DNA from: Micromonospora craniellae
GTDB taxonomy: Bacteria; Actinomycetota; Actinomycetes; Mycobacteriales; Micromonosporaceae
Length of the DNA stretch: 64,000 bases
Assembly: GCF_014764405.1 (NCBI RefSeq)
Contig: NZ_CP061725.1
Span: 2,108,001 to 2,172,000, forward strand
Direction: 5' to 3'
Shown here: positions 61,201 to 64,000 of the stretch, piece after piece
How positions within the stretch are numbered: the first letter of the stretch is position 1
Layout of the letters: each line of letters opens with the position of its first letter
Translations under genes and position numbers: made by a program
Notes under the pieces: model-generated
The model's database searches: none
What the model was told of the DNA's origin: nothing
The model's input: the letters and a program-made list of their open reading frames with translations, nothing else

Positions 61201-64000
61201 GCCACCCGGCGGAGGACCTGCCCGGCCTCCTCCGCAGAGGCCGCGTGCACCACCACGATCGGGCGCTCGGGGTGCACGAGATGCCTCGGCGGTGGGACGG
61301 CCGCACCGTTCGTCGCGCGGAGCTGGACACCAGCCGGCCCCGACCATGCCACCTCGACGCCCGAGTCCGGTTCGACCCGGACGTCGATCTCCGCACGCCA
61401 GTCGCGGACCGATCCGCCGGCGAGCAGACGATCCTGAATGCTCCGCGCATACCTCTCGACCACCTGGCTGTGCAGCAGGGCAAGCATGTCGGCGCGGAAC
61501 CGTGCGACCCTGCTCTCGTCACGCGTGAGGCGTCGGTCCAGTCGCGCCGAAAGCTCACCGTCCTCGGCGGAGCGCACATCCGTTTCGGTGCCCAGCCACC
61601 TGTCGGCAGCCAGCAGGGCGTCCTGCAACAGCACCCGCCGGGCCTCGACCTCCGACTCCCGCAACCTCGCGGCCGGGGCGAACCGACGATCGCCCGGAAC
61701 GAACATCCGCTGGAGGTGACGTCGGGCGTGGGGAGCGGTGAAGGGACTGTCGACCGACTCGCCGAGAGTCCCCCGGTCATACCGCGCCTGTTCCGCGAGC
61801 ATCCGCTGCTCGGCGCGCAGAATCTCGGCGGACAGCGTGCCCAGGCTGCGGTCGACCGAATCCGTGCTGATGCTCAACGACCACGCTGCGTAGCTCAGGG
61901 CAGTGGGCTCTCCCGGTACCACCTCGACGCGGAGTTGCGGCAGGCCGACCCAGTCGGTCAGCAGGTTCGTCAGCTCCGTCCACGCTTGATCCCGTGCGTC
62001 GCCGCCTGCGGTGAGCGTCGCGTAGTGGTCACGGGCCCAGGTACGCACCATCGCGGTCAGCGCGCGATCGAGAGCGTCGAGAGGCGGCAGGACCGGGCCC
62101 CCGGAGTCGGTGGTCGCGACCGGCGACAGCGGTCGGTACGCCCTGTCGGTGGATCGGTCGAGATACAGGACCGGCCGCTCGCCCGGATTGGTGTGCTCCG
62201 CGAGCACACCCTTGCGGATCACGATGTCGACGTCGAGTGCCCGAGCCAGCACCACGGCCAGGTCACGGCTCGCCGTCGGGTCGCGGGTTTCCTGCGGCCC
62301 CAGGTGCTCCGCCAGAGCGTCCGGCCGGCCCGCCAGGGCGCTGCCGAGCGCGGCGGCGAGCACCCGACGTCGTGGGGCGACCGGCACGACCGGCCGGTCG
62401 GTTGCGGCGGGGAACTCCTGCGGTGGGAGCGTACGTGCCAACTCTGCGCGGACAAGACGACGCTGGCTCTCCCGTGTCCAGTCGTCGAGCGCTGCCTGGA
62501 CCAGACGCGAGAGCTCCTGATCGCTGGCCCCTGGATGCTCGCGCCGGACGTTGTCCTCAATGATGGCCCGTCGGTGCTCGTTCGGTACGGGCGCTGCGGC
62601 CAGCGCCGGGAGCCTCGACCCCAGTTCGAGCAGTGCACCGGGCGGCAACTCTTCGACACGCTGTGCCGGTTCCGCACCGACAAGGTCGCGAACGAGATCG
62701 TGGTGCTGCCCGATCTGCGCCAACACGTGGCGGCGCAGTCCTGCCGGGGCGCTGACACCGGACGGCAGACGCACACCCTGCCACCCGGCGGCATCGATGA
62801 CGGCGCCCAGCAGACCGTGTTGCGCCCACCGCCCCGATCGCGAGTGCAACTCCGGCATCGACACGGAGAACCGATCCGGGTCCCGTTGCGCCAGCCACGT
62901 GCCGATCTGGCGCAGCAGGCTCGTGGCGGGTTCGGTTCGCACGCCCGCCAGCCAGTCGACTGCGGTCCCCAGGATCGCGACGTCCTCTTCGGTGGCGCTC
63001 TCCGGCCGGGCAGGGGTGGCCAACCAGACCGACCGGGCCGTCTCGTACGGGTCGGCGACGCTCGGGACGGAGGTGGGTGAGGTCCACTCGGGCAGGGGGA
63101 TCTGGGCCTGGAAGCGCTCGTACCAGACACGCACCGACTCGTCGCTGCCGTCCAGTTGGTGCCACACGTTCCCAGCGGCTCGGCGCCGGTCGCCGCGTGC
63201 GGAGGCGAGGTCCGTGCCGGGTGGTAGTGCACTGGCGAAGGCGTGGAACCGGGCGTAGAGCCCGTGCCAGTACCGCAGCGAGAGGTGACGCGAAGCCCGC
63301 TGCCGTACGGCGTCTCGGACGAGGGCCTCCGGGTTACTCGTGACGACCTCGGCCAGGAACGCGACCGGGTGTTCCTCGTCGGGAGCGAGCATCGGCACGT
63401 CCGGCTTCCACCGGACACCTCGTGGCAGACTTGCCCTCTCCTCGCCGGGCGGATACCACGACGTCAGCTGGAACAGTGTCGCGACCTGCGCGGCTCCCGG
63501 CGGGTCCAGGTCCAGCACGTCGAGCAGGGGATGGAGTTCCGTCCAGCCGGACAGGTCGAGCAGCCGGTCGTCGAGCCAGACCATGTCGGAATCGCCCTGG
63601 CCGGAACCGTCGCCCCGCGACGGGCCGGCGTCGGCCGTGCCGACACCGCCTCGTTCCGCCGCCCGGACCAGCGCGAGGACGATGCGCAGCCGGGCCTGTA
63701 GTCCCGCCAGACCGAACTCGAGATGCAACGGCATCGACCAGGTGCGTACACCGTCACCGGTGCTCTCGAACGTGCCGTCCGAATCGGCCCGGGCGCTCAC
63801 GGCGGCGCGTTCCGGGCCGGACGACATCCGCGTCAGGAGGTCCGAGTACGTGACGGCAGCCTCGTTCAGCGAATCGAGCGAGAAGGAGTCCACTCCCGTG
63901 CCGGGTGTCCTCACCTCGATGGAGAGCGCCACCTCTGCCCGGCCGTCCCACTGCCGCAACTCGTCGACCAACAGACCGAGAGCGCGCCAGACCGCAGGAC
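33195..64000 (-). CDS. Giant modular protein of a type VII secretion locus (5' end beyond window)
   Basis: A single uninterrupted frame of at least 10,260 codons. It is open to the right edge, so the true start is outside. Order from the visible N-terminus: unknown helical region; A domain (61.3-60.4 kb); B unit (60.2-59.6); B unit (59.0-58.5); HEMVH metallopeptidase-like segment (58.2); A domain (57.8-56.1); five repeats of about 150-190 residues (55.9-53.2); hydrophobic segment FSALFGALTAGFVAVHVAI (about 51.9); Ser/Thr-rich linker (51.6-51.3); beta-rich region (51.2-47.1); coiled coil (47.0-46.3); then two tandem modules of about 2,200 residues (46.2-39.6 and 39.6-33.2), each with a His/Cys domain and another A domain. 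It ends SLFVCPPGTSRRP. It resembles the giant 'lonely Cys'-type proteins annotated in actinomycetes. That name is from memory, not from a search. It is probably exported or surface-located through the EccC system. Confidence 0.85.
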   Translation of the reverse strand, partial: PAVWRALGLLVDELRQWDGRAEVALSIEVRTPGTGVDSFSLDSLNEAAVTYSDLLTRMSSGPERAAVSARADSDGTFESTGDGVRTWSMPLHLEFGLAGLQARLRIVLALVRAAERGGVGTADAGPSRGDGSGQGDSDMVWLDDRLLDLSGWTELHPLLDVLDLDPPGAAQVATLFQLTSWYPPGEERASLPRGVRWKPDVPMLAPDEEHPVAFLAEVVTSNPEALVRDAVRQRASRHLSLRYWHGLYARFHAFASALPPGTDLASARGDRRRAAGNVWHQLDGSDESVRVWYERFQAQIPLPEWTSPTSVPSVADPYETARSVWLATPARPESATEEDVAILGTAVDWLAGVRTEPATSLLRQIGTWLAQRDPDRFSVSMPELHSRSGRWAQHGLLGAVIDAAGWQGVRLPSGVSAPAGLRRHVLAQIGQHHDLVRDLVGAEPAQRVEELPPGALLELGSRLPALAAAPVPNEHRRAIIEDNVRREHPGASDQELSRLVQAALDDWTRESQRRLVRAELARTLPPQEFPAATDRPVVPVAPRRRVLAAALGSALAGRPDALAEHLGPQETRDPTASRDLAVVLARALDVDIVIRKGVLAEHTNPGERPVLYLDRSTDRAYRPLSPVATTDSGGPVLPPLDALDRALTAMVRTWARDHYATLTAGGDARDQAWTELTNLLTDWVGLPQLRVEVVPGEPTALSYAAWSLSISTDSVDRSLGTLSAEILRAEQRMLAEQARYDRGTLGESVDSPFTAPHARRHLQRMFVPGDRRFAPAARLRESEVEARRVLLQDALLAADRWLGTETDVRSAEDGELSARLDRRLTRDESRVARFRADMLALLHSQVVERYARSIQDRLLAGGSVRDWRAEIDVRVEPDSGVEVAWSGPAGVQLRATNGAAVPPPRHLVHPERPIVVVHAASAEEAGQVLRRVAADLPANALVDLVVPRVAGTRVTALAGLLQDGQNLALRADLITRGERVDHLVGYSRAHTRAVGPFVSYYTVHAEPQDEPLPVSHVTQLADLGGGRFALGPGWTVQAEPHRIWIRPEDALDIVPSFGDESVAISAPGVATPWSVVRLGILLTDGLASQAGMPLGEGLWKVYGDVGPPPARREFRDVVAVDPLDGLLWSHAFGDSDLATTDTQMGGFDGYLPIMLLDQLVGLAGGDAEADPDRVVDLLTELARRVGLHTGGQGDVVDESARVALLHVAVDVHERHGLLGVTEDRLRAAVEEDRLPDAETDSDLGSWDASPPDPAEAPVSVADAAGAATSEGDPDGGRTSTRDMLSPEDARHFHALARDLGWTAAQGPVERARHRVERTLGSRTPEDKARDFVTYVVRNGEPVAGSVDLDAAGHQLYRHRMGGHTVLVRAMVVDGEVFSARRPLPLDRLLDRFAAYDTVTALREAGWTLRPGHASALDPAERRVDLNASDDTAWPVLQEAAALLRPVALAPDGSYVRLREPLAGTVEEGGWIILDVFGPRGDARGSHTVNTMRADADHVTTMGLYNNSDVPGLVHLAAYLVTENSGKEYYQSRFVTNDRIRRVLVDEYGMQPTPGDGFFAGLSVASPGFDAEDYRVSRLTANRVARERLDQVGWTLPPSGGAPSARVLRTSWVGEAGGWEPTGPDGTPLDVVTETLADGGTRPVSGRRIDPETFQIVSPETGRDIYRLRAVADADGGRRWRAPLMSPSDERYFARYAEAAGVDSAIDHVRHVVGAGTRIRDHLTLPGVGLYRLVTGRRSALVYARVDEAGTVTNAHRPTPLDEILERYHDQQILTELVGDGWTVRPGHTNTVDPAARRIQVDAFQEQEAWRTLRQARPLPVTVVGPSDPLLDHRLLATSDPALHDAVRAHVRDHRALLANEDREAWRSLANVIAAHIGGPLLLPQNLTVGGNQMAGAAGLFSRQTWRVNVDPSSFDSMVSTLVHEMVHYEQAVVAGQAVAGLVGAFAITPLTNDARVRNELAAGQVAGDLRTGSGERLWAEITVDSEQSRRVIDAVAAAGAPYREATRLLDVVDRIDGFSPRLRRWLGRRQAVAMRQMADAAILYMALPLETQAHLIQVDFEATGSVQDWRTEPNAEVVPPEGYTALAIPAGSFVSPSSSVEAVPPDRLASADRPLVLVRIDDLDNAGLVLAALADGLRIPSLVELVATPTRRLTVPEAVGLAEILGGWHLLTLAPELLDVSGPHTDHLVPHARNHALTLPPFAGYYTVHRYPQRQTLTLAKPYLLRNLGNGSFELYPGWQVTTVDDRVWIGPVDASPDLTGAGTARVVIGTPERETPWTVAGAGIWVARVLASHIGVGFDDGFVHVHRPSRTPPVVDGDGYTTTDDVAAADWDLVRRALGTGYSSGGFRVRLSAYANPSQGADSLRLLLHALLERAEEAGLTEPTGVPADPAVAVRALTALAGRLGMPTSDEDALHSRRDLVHLAELAAIAYGVHGLTLPRLSAAHRLWHAGPDRGESAVDFAESLLSRFGSFYEDADAQDPDFPLRLRRVLEPLLSPEVDTAAAADRYLTANDWLDQVFATTRTVDWQEQIFGWDGVRPEHLLPFAGGGIVVGYLSGPDGLPMVDGRSAAEQGVTGGAALLAQLGDRVRAGVAPQVARHELSVWLIPLVGEQAPGPNLASLRAELHAMHEWLAWGVRLGDAVTVDEPEPTPTTGDREHLDDTTELDASPPDPAEEPVSVDPPGDDLGWKRAVDGTYTHPEEGADDLPEALRETRSRRLSSVEFFTSLLRLVIARTAPERVPTQDEWVDYLLRWTSRNTEGPSVSLMDGVSEASRNLMDREPGFRMQAFLRLPESHLVHVLPVAGDGDELINTFVDVQAESGIHRHFLGQDAARLAGDTGPPEPVPGLVRRIRQARLGIPDTVTPGGRYASDSATGVDATPVVATASQWRRSVLWLRSLAVDGTPLVEREIIDQIDELHGESRTVMEAGWSVLRRRIGQAWQWATRPGAELHDPGSGQRERAGRLAGGLHADLATFRAELAEAVEAAAQEVSQSHPGDRRASVISVVAQPPSIDETSALVTPVRGTGGWHVRPDGAYPEGEAAGLPTGLWFDDSGVAEQEDDDVLRVVQDLLAAGARPARLPTLRQLRDMPPVASATPTEPERWDEQLYTWLRAAAADAGGVPFRLQGFERLDSGGIRAYPVQGDSGEVVRAYLAGQTLHRLRGWPVTSTGGYQETTAAELPPGLSTFDTRVNGRADQIVLTVEMLLTEVMGARRLPPRSALQEKSTFYADLAWPRRIFRLLHWALKRSAGAAQSVEPAPFRLQAFEEVGQGRYRAYPIEGDSGPLIFVYESAYNGIAPLHRREWARSGSGGFAPVPGVRAVRLPDGLNVSPADRADAIGLADAVARLMTVHGHPATAEGLWQHLSEAEVLPAGTVPEQPADAALLSVMGQELGFRAQVFVTDGETVVGEPVRGDLGPLFHLVHDSRDGSYAPAWTGPAEDLLPATARPPSEDGWEVTADGEYQREGTAPRLPEALSPGLGGSSVPAVLRAVRELVVATGVRRVPTSAQLLRFAEAVPAGLDWDREIFEWLHGAVRGLGGAGAFRFQAFDEVEPGRIQSYPAWGESGPMLYLLRTDDNRYHALWSDRPGQLTASLDALILRNRPVATDEVRARLARLGGVDSGRFGRRWSQLSDRIERAQRSLGARQELAFGGQDEWAPLTGQAMALLRADLGRFDVDLDRAVADAELTSWFGFGTELSDWHRQMWELLSRLVGVDGSLGSWLRETAQAVGLHHQPGTAQWGQEMSRLNPWARRPDIPIWARRRLFHIVGLTEALYPGELVESDEARRATLLRRVRRLVDAVRRDPLWRRTPGVQDRMRPELLTDLLRGWRGASADRPITNDDLRALVDLVDEIKQPGHKVRLNQVLSAWQERYRSAPARAVPPSADEALTLPVDRAVDRWELPRHLVEDQLLGPADATLLPAEAAQVLVLVQEAVGRGVPDHDPGMVRLRYDLEHRYRGFLVNGNRYFMRRDGIPIELHVGSKLVNALVEEKVPGIPSSRRLDSATLSARKQKYLKKFLRPRTVHLPFSALFGALTAGFVAVHVAITRNEPASTMSRSAGVLHTRMLRSGTTATAFRADSRWTVTSIAPGAEPGQAVRGEPHSRLLPKSVLLDIPVYMTRPSANAKGKARATTFSASDSVRSSHDAESVITDSVISESSHPSPQFRQDTWGSEPSPDRSPPTISRRGSIDSTASSVIRQPSSSSRIESGSKSLIKWVKFRKKSHEQSGFDLKQLRRTPSGRLVPQPSERPIAREPVTAGDLPLTIDFHGELPRAYVVDDVGDTTALVDAMATAAGRPLVVGGSARATLYEFSDRDEVGNTIHEMVDTYLYAPVLADDRNAKPIAAERVRAEFGAAQLLSVTEMDDDVAMRHIFARTIEVAAETGVIDALSGTVGAGPGSRFRGFGITVSGGLRWLFGKSFRRTRGGAAGSGAVSQKFAETVGQTALYAAEVTFDVEPMGDQPGQHAVVTLLVRMQVEEVRRLVDADRMVNPQRVTDLTFRYPGRSSARRGVGRTPTNGDRIQPPRYLSREHPTTIGSSVVADLTGLRDLHDQLLGELESSKQELFPGWRTVEPSDRRLRDVYDIVQNYRTLAAGLARTSSISGGLSPLIGSGTRMNFRQFGVLHSDYYELVVKGTLSNRRHAGTTGLIKPVDVAVLTDLVSSTHAREQAYSTGPEFAVAVKSLATEIGGRFGVIGKVSWPRVRSGGFGAPVLAYRWANRATGVEVFDFDLDFDALWLHHRRPARWRRSALVAWANSGWRMQVSPPERLLTGGAPPQGTVSLWTPSDLSWRVESGVTPVTVAAATHTPPVEIAPGETRLVLDSARPLLLTRATHIDAMDVQPGVLTTLAELAIRDVSNGSPIMTTSGTPVNEALNDALEESVQKGHFSTLTAPGGFQLGGLLGDGSYADWHAGVATRVVPVNWRLEQYIDALSIEDYYRGTSGAFVLRGGGTRWTGGVVTGPGWTPDHPAGRFAGRLFGSYYYDRERMRAIRQEVTGAQERNRSHTGRYLVLKADLQYLALATARWGNLLTELPGTRDLLALLPGRRGPLLRSSAWQATVPDSLFVYVAESDLQDLALLIDPQDPTTARLLAGLMPPPLGRERAWRAPEPMRVGQGLTINVLEDKIDLDELRALLHDRLAEQITGALPDDLADDVLGGLRHLLAGVRADGVNAFLDDLLDDGIPLVLRRRTYLGRRVVEVSVRLRQKGEPVFRDLRHDVSIEHHHIAHIRQEENDTVSRRHLGTLQGLAGDGTSHGPVFALMPGAAGGGARGRSTYQHQALLLRVHTTVTSTGPTVRFAVNLLPEAVVEYGDGTVEIISGVPTRPLVRVPETMSTPEHPGGSEVPDVSPGPATIRLLAPWEVEPARLVRWKNDPLAVRLPAFFGPGQVRGTVSLRLAAQRLLTMMVNGGTGLPGSDLTAMDRIGSSYQVAGSDASATLKSLFTRTVLSSTFFQINDASDRDSAGRLPDVDGEQAGLALPTVSVLSVRSVTEGTWRDVDARLLANLRNVRLHSVSGPTGEVVRIERRKVTLTPSGVDHQHADSGIQDLLFQTSFDHWNQRDGEINETDLFALTGVNETSNTEDDAVGDEGEPGGYRSIRDIGRTYEYRADVVYRFVATLDGRAEGIEVVVPDGFWFRLREREAFTTHLLTVPVAAALTPPIEMVDAAAATYRRAAQEAEDAWHRMIVAGQDLAQRIEAEQQAWQRLLDAVAAARANDDSPLPSGVESLLRQWTAHRDDEYQPQVQTVQKAREEYVDALRVASAANRRFREEQAAPVFDLSEAEPGVAAELPAGRAAAEAADDGVEFQQEELSNALKALSGPVSLARLTDDHAELGPLATAWHEAIDRVHAAAGTAAGEVAGEADDRLDGYPKLRAKADEAAKQLRNLRLSLKHQVERLVPGNVWPAESGPRSVDDSGLPSTPTVVDLDVPGGGEFADAGVRFPGGRYWPPEAGGSESAVPTSLPVIAGVFVAALHGDRRGVRINGRHVSMAGFAELVRRTPGWSGQPLVLAICDCATDTWSTRFADRLRRILRVDVYASDGWVETDDERLRAFRVGFAPTDRPDSGAAAPVVDDEIVVRRDLAVFWRYPADGGDPVRVGSDLVAVGAGESSPALSWSLDPDPVGVLAVESPEAQRASHELARTHYEALTRAWQSTAVAGAADAPAGPVSTSDRSDLGGTDAARSAAEEALQELADHLAAAEQMPPPSVELSPHTGTAGGLDPVTWTARVAVDEPDRMLTELRRAVLAAAQHFLAHRLTASIGDEETGRDAVGRLALNAARRHPLSAEDTRWNLAVALRRDLYHPEYGDAVRRPVRERLHRAARDADRRLGRAQRIPGFSPQVRDRLAQARDEAWQRYASAVESYRNSLTQTRADALELAASQLGSARDWRTDLLGADLDAPPGQWLLPRPGGLYVGPDMQTLGELPDRPAHPSRLRLVVDARDAGSLRRARRQVRAVVQALPGHLADRVMVELLPPAPLDTTGAIKLAKRLGGSGRSLLLGRDAVTGVPARSERVRPLRAGGWDSLVATATEFEFRPRDAAPPSTLRLSPSLHLPRGSDGTYRLADERDRWLILGEELSLDGAVPGPVPWAALTQARRVAWALAGGDDLHPMPLRTPDEVAAPPPMPSSSASDAVGPDLLGPVDPARYVWSGGAGDLGFALPDLVYALGDLAGVAPDAPPDTAREAWGRLAESVGVGSGDPLALLDVGFVAALAYGFGGLTSARLTAARQLVALDSGISAGPAAAWYRSPAQLTALLHELWGLSDPDPDTPLARDWLMVAVELAPGAADLAELAHRRRQLYATVDAWIDSARPLFGGRVWSVGDAGPEDPWPDAAVIAYPAHDDGRPRPLDPAIGVPGGAGWLTVLLDRARAADPDLFGGPVVVRPVGIDARWLPELRRQAIALDHRLSQSFQVQPPRAHTEPILRLRGGRGARELELPVLLRRTDPGRGRGRRDIARSPHGLRLDADGGTGGRLEVVEPPMLVLDDEVIGADPTVVARATAEASRRVNWPGRLGSVFDDYAVDPDMRETPLTPLTELPYVQHNYGFPVEDLHEFLGDLVDYRDQARNEAFGKAAALTTQGLVFAESVVTAFNGGVKPDLTRPSPATTLAGYLAHEYTRVGAVASAYHTEEHRPKNLLLWATRETWRAALAALPAELRRYLHTHAEWVQDQFVRHYRIHHADQLTKAGRGADLLDVEVPGKSFTLRQVLDNVVRTNPDRVITPAEALNIRTYTDEIDSNEGHLRHVGLRVGEGRNFGLAHSMFSSVLERDGQWLWRRVRRGYQKVAFARTASAAPPTVELADLVADLRRQVASGEPAPGGPAGPGPVWQGALRLLTGLLEHPDRLDLSAIGDVLDRVPPQRRVDLATAVLESVHLRLDPALRRRIRIVDLRAVDLPERSWPKIHQWFPKAELRVVDEPVQLPPTWTEVSDRFAGANSAPVRVPVRDVARRLDELAGDRHRVAGFAHGLGLTDDPATGADAREALHDLAYLTAAVSGTAFGRADLERLASLLTALPSEHRVVTWSDLEAAVGRLSADQPWTVTLSVPDVRWLLEVLSDGDRRAADALLRAAAALARWVYGPEPREGSLARLGRTIEVFTGRTFVGETDLRQAVAAVTDGDPAQLRGTDVALTATLITDLDKREPATVDLLREVRALTARLFDNEAKAADLVGTARLVSVLPDRPRLDDPAALITPLRRLVFEHLRISEVEPRHLRWLARTLRHFRDEAVEMLHMLARDTNVLFGPTATADDMVGLGRLIGLLAGPRRWNLRLDDVVDLVRHLEAPAGRGPLRLAYVDVQALTQVVRQAADGDVVATVRDTLRSVWSVFGSSDDPQPMAGDLAGLVHLVRALGIGRPSVDRDELAAAVRREIFADDPLWTGSVAEIRAVANALLGYSATDGAARQLRRQVWAFEPPGHPASRELVQNWRQTLSDWLTDLAPLDAEPGPLAQQTGLRHGTSLRKRFGRLLHAGLPVDGDEQESLLTLGVWARALFGARTTVTQVASVRRLSAALAAEDRRPVQWGNRFDLAVWALRGGDSATVTDSELRRLLAAVEHAKNTRGDRPVRVADLPAAWAAVGSAPETAGDSTATSRGSRKVRVGGQVSGDVWAVDDASRASDDGGLPAPSTPALHGGVGGEFADAGLGFPGGRYWSPEASGPETAVPQSLSTIPGAFVLALHGDARGVRVNGRHVSVARFAEIIRVTPGWRGQPLALAICDCATDSWSTRLADTLRRILGVDVYASDGWVQSEPGRLRALHVGFDPIGEYALRRDLAAFWRYPADGGDPARIGPELTGVPVVGQPSAPPTSVDPHPASGFAMAASEVQRASHDLARTHFDTLRRAWQSTAVTGADDAAVTAAEDALRELAAHLASVEQMPPPSVDLLPPDTDGLLGAVFDRPTWTVRVVLDEPDRMLVGLRREVLVAAQHFLVHRSVAATDDEWSWQQVTQGVTDQTALDAARTNPLPVDDDRHGLATALRQDLYDPEHGDSLRRPARERLHQDGRDADRRLAEATETPGFSPRTLAWLGVAREQTWARATTASALHLASLAQTLADELELTSSALGSARDWRVDLADVDRIAPPGQHLLARPDGLYVGPDRQALSDLPERPAHPSRLRVVVDVRAAAAASAVQAALDVLPDHLRAHAMVEVLPAAPLTTGQAVELADQLGGSRTLLLGRDALAEVPVRSGWIRPLRAGGWDSLGATATEFEFRPFRAPAYSELRPGPGLTLPSTRVDGYALTDHDDWWLSLDDELTLHTGPTDEPAPWAAVVLARRVSRALTGGESVHPHPLRVPDVVAGRPTFPDRLVSTAGTSDLIDALFGQVDPGRYRWPGDDGGIAFGLPDLVRAIGDQASTTSSDPPGVRLSWSHLAEAVGVDPRTPSALLDAGFVAALAYGIGGLSWPRLTAAGRLLALDGSIGGADPARLTALVHRLWGLPAPAPGEPLALDWLVTALELATGAVDADDLARRVTQTHATIDEWIDSARSASEGRVWSLGGVRAEEPSPDGVVVGYPAREDGRPRQQDPAVGVPGGAAWLTVLLDRLRAADPDAFDGPVVFRPVGLGARWFPKLWFRAGELDHRFGLDFQVQPPRSLTAGSGEQADAATPPTGTAPTAALARHRALAGLTGVASGTNALADVARREAVRLRRSMAAHAETSTVIHVAEEGRGGTTFRAVRVLVGESGLHGLDPETGLPDRDYRWAGNGRWETVGRLRGGRGGKELEVSNLRWPGDASPRHARRIATSRDGFRLDADGRWGDVLEIVEPATLVLDDEEVGADPHSVTRTTAVAMRRASRRSTIGEAFSDWTVAPYFRQMLIVPDRGYAIEAQHNYGLPVEGMYQFLEDLVDHQRRHHPETRVDQLALLDEGLDFGRLIATEFNGGLRPDLTMPSLATTLAGHLAHEYTRVGAVASRFYQVRTMSKNLLLWATRETFHAALMALPQELRNYLATNAARIQRLFADHYRRRYGVSLDLNVRPGELRNLLDDRPRSARFTVRELLDNVLRPNPGRIIGVAEALGITTEFAAVDTNEGHLTHVALRVGEGRGFGNFEPWFRAEVEQDEEWLRRRVRKGYRRVVLERSVQKLVSAVDLVEVESDLLRQLASLDGSAEGVGREATDLRRIWQATLRLVVGLQDIPSRLALSTVGPLLAQVPEGHRPVLATGLLESVNLRLDPALRRQITMVDVRGAGLDGPTSHRVQRWFPKAWLRVADDQMWPPLRWAQLSDRFRGANTAPVRVSVRQVAERLADLAGGAHRVTELARNLGVEADLPGDADAEQVLYDIAYFTAPVFGPAFGANDLVRMSRLLLVLGRDHRPHTWEQIEVSVGRLLGAPTPSVTLSSRDVAALEALISPTDSPERNRAALRNHVTRAEMIFGGKLTAGDISRLSRAVPVLLSQGLLAGDLNAAQASRARVAIDVVATFRTAIMPAEVRSRFLHVQRLSEAVFGAYLREPDMVGLARLLTALPQGLPLDQPSSLQAVTALLRRRLPMLGEIRPMHLRSLSRLLIQPWGDVAEEIDNLVDDTVIVSGQNANAADLIGVSRLAQVLRSVATQRQPMLAEVTAMWARANGLVLKPDRFDLRALVHTVRDADRRDVDPYPELVDLITLARQVLGQPARGGDLAALAVLRAGIPVPPPPPPRPTDRAAAAGTLIVVPGPGAAGRDGAADARANLLIRSIGGGDIATIRMLSDRADSASTTAVEDAAVALLDRVLAILDGRPGTHVMPVDLVVDLEPHKLDASRSLRALGVRQPAHNEQLAALSRSLFVCPPGTSRRP
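37000..61350 (-). repeat. Four dispersed copies of an A domain in the giant protein
   Basis: The copies lie at about 61.3-60.4, 57.8-56.6, 44.75-43.75 and 38.2-37.2 kb. They share a Rossmann-like half (RPIVVVHAASAEEAGQVLR; RPLVLVRIDDLDNAGLVLA; SRLRLVVDARDAGSLRRA; SRLRVVVDVRAAAAASAV), a beta-rich segment naming a display-like 'W.I' strand, and a helical tail of the type D.GFVAALAYG.GGL..RLTAA. They look like an ancestral unit of about 500 residues that was copied and then embedded in larger duplications. Confidence 0.75.
53200..55960 (-). repeat. Five repeats of about 150-190 residues in the giant protein
   Basis: Each unit has a G-W/x-V-x-x-x-G-x-Y start followed about 110 residues later by F-R-x-Q-x-F and G-D/E-S-G. 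Examples are GWHVRPDGAYPEGEA with FRLQGFERLDSGGIRAYP; GWPVTSTGGYQETTA with FRLQAFEEVGQGRYRAYP; GWEVTADGEYQREGT with FRFQAFDEVEPGRIQSYP. The first unit (55.95-55.5 kb) and the fourth (54.1-53.7 kb) are the most diverged. A unique helical insert separates units 1 and 2. Confidence 0.85.

Noticed and set aside
1..64000. CRISPR arrays, tRNA or rRNA genes, integrase attachment sites
   Set aside because: No regularly spaced short repeats, no recognisable tRNA-like cloverleaf sequence and no integrase or excisionase gene were seen on reading the window.

Overview
The window is high-GC actinomycete DNA, most likely from a Micromonosporaceae-type organism. This rests on family content: a helix-turn-helix regulator paired with a DUF397 protein, a GPP34-like gene, a lipoprotein of the CU044_5270 type, IS701 and ISAs1 elements, and a type VII secretion ATPase beside a giant protein. 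The genus is inferred, not proven.

Left third (1-18.4 kb): two divergent gene sets. The minus-strand set (13.8 kb to beyond the left edge) originally read: HTH-NACHT ATPase fused to a HUMPS (hexulose-phosphate synthase/OMP decarboxylase-like) domain, GNAT acetyltransferase, two HPr-kinase-like P-loop proteins, and a HAD hydrolase. Six insertion sequences (IS1634, IS701 twice, IS5, IS3, and an ISAs1 nested in one IS701) sit in it. Every recognised gene except one HPr-kinase-like gene is broken, but several breaks can be undone on paper from the target duplications. The plus-strand set (14.6-18.4 kb) is intact: an APH-fold kinase, two GT4-like glycosyltransferases and a histidine phosphatase. 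Together the two sets look like a sugar-phosphate/glycosylation system with a STAND-type regulator. I cannot name its product.

Middle (18.5-26.9 kb): an XRE/DUF5753-like regulator with its DUF397 partner, a complete IS1634-family element, a chain of four small genes with 4-nt overlaps ending in a GPP34-like gene with an in-frame amber codon, an APC permease frameshifted by a 4-bp tandem duplication, a GNAT gene and a lipoprotein gene.

Right half (26.9-64.0 kb): three minus-strand genes. One giant open frame (33,195 to beyond the right edge, at least 10,260 codons) is followed by a 696-residue protein of unknown role and by an EccC-type FtsK/SpoIIIE ATPase. The giant protein is modular: two tandem modules of about 2,200 residues, four copies of an A domain, five shorter tandem repeats, an HEMVH metallopeptidase-like motif, a possible membrane segment, a coiled coil and a duplicated His/Cys domain. 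The arrangement suggests a type VII secretion locus with a giant exported or surface polymorphic protein. I see no tRNA, rRNA or CRISPR array.
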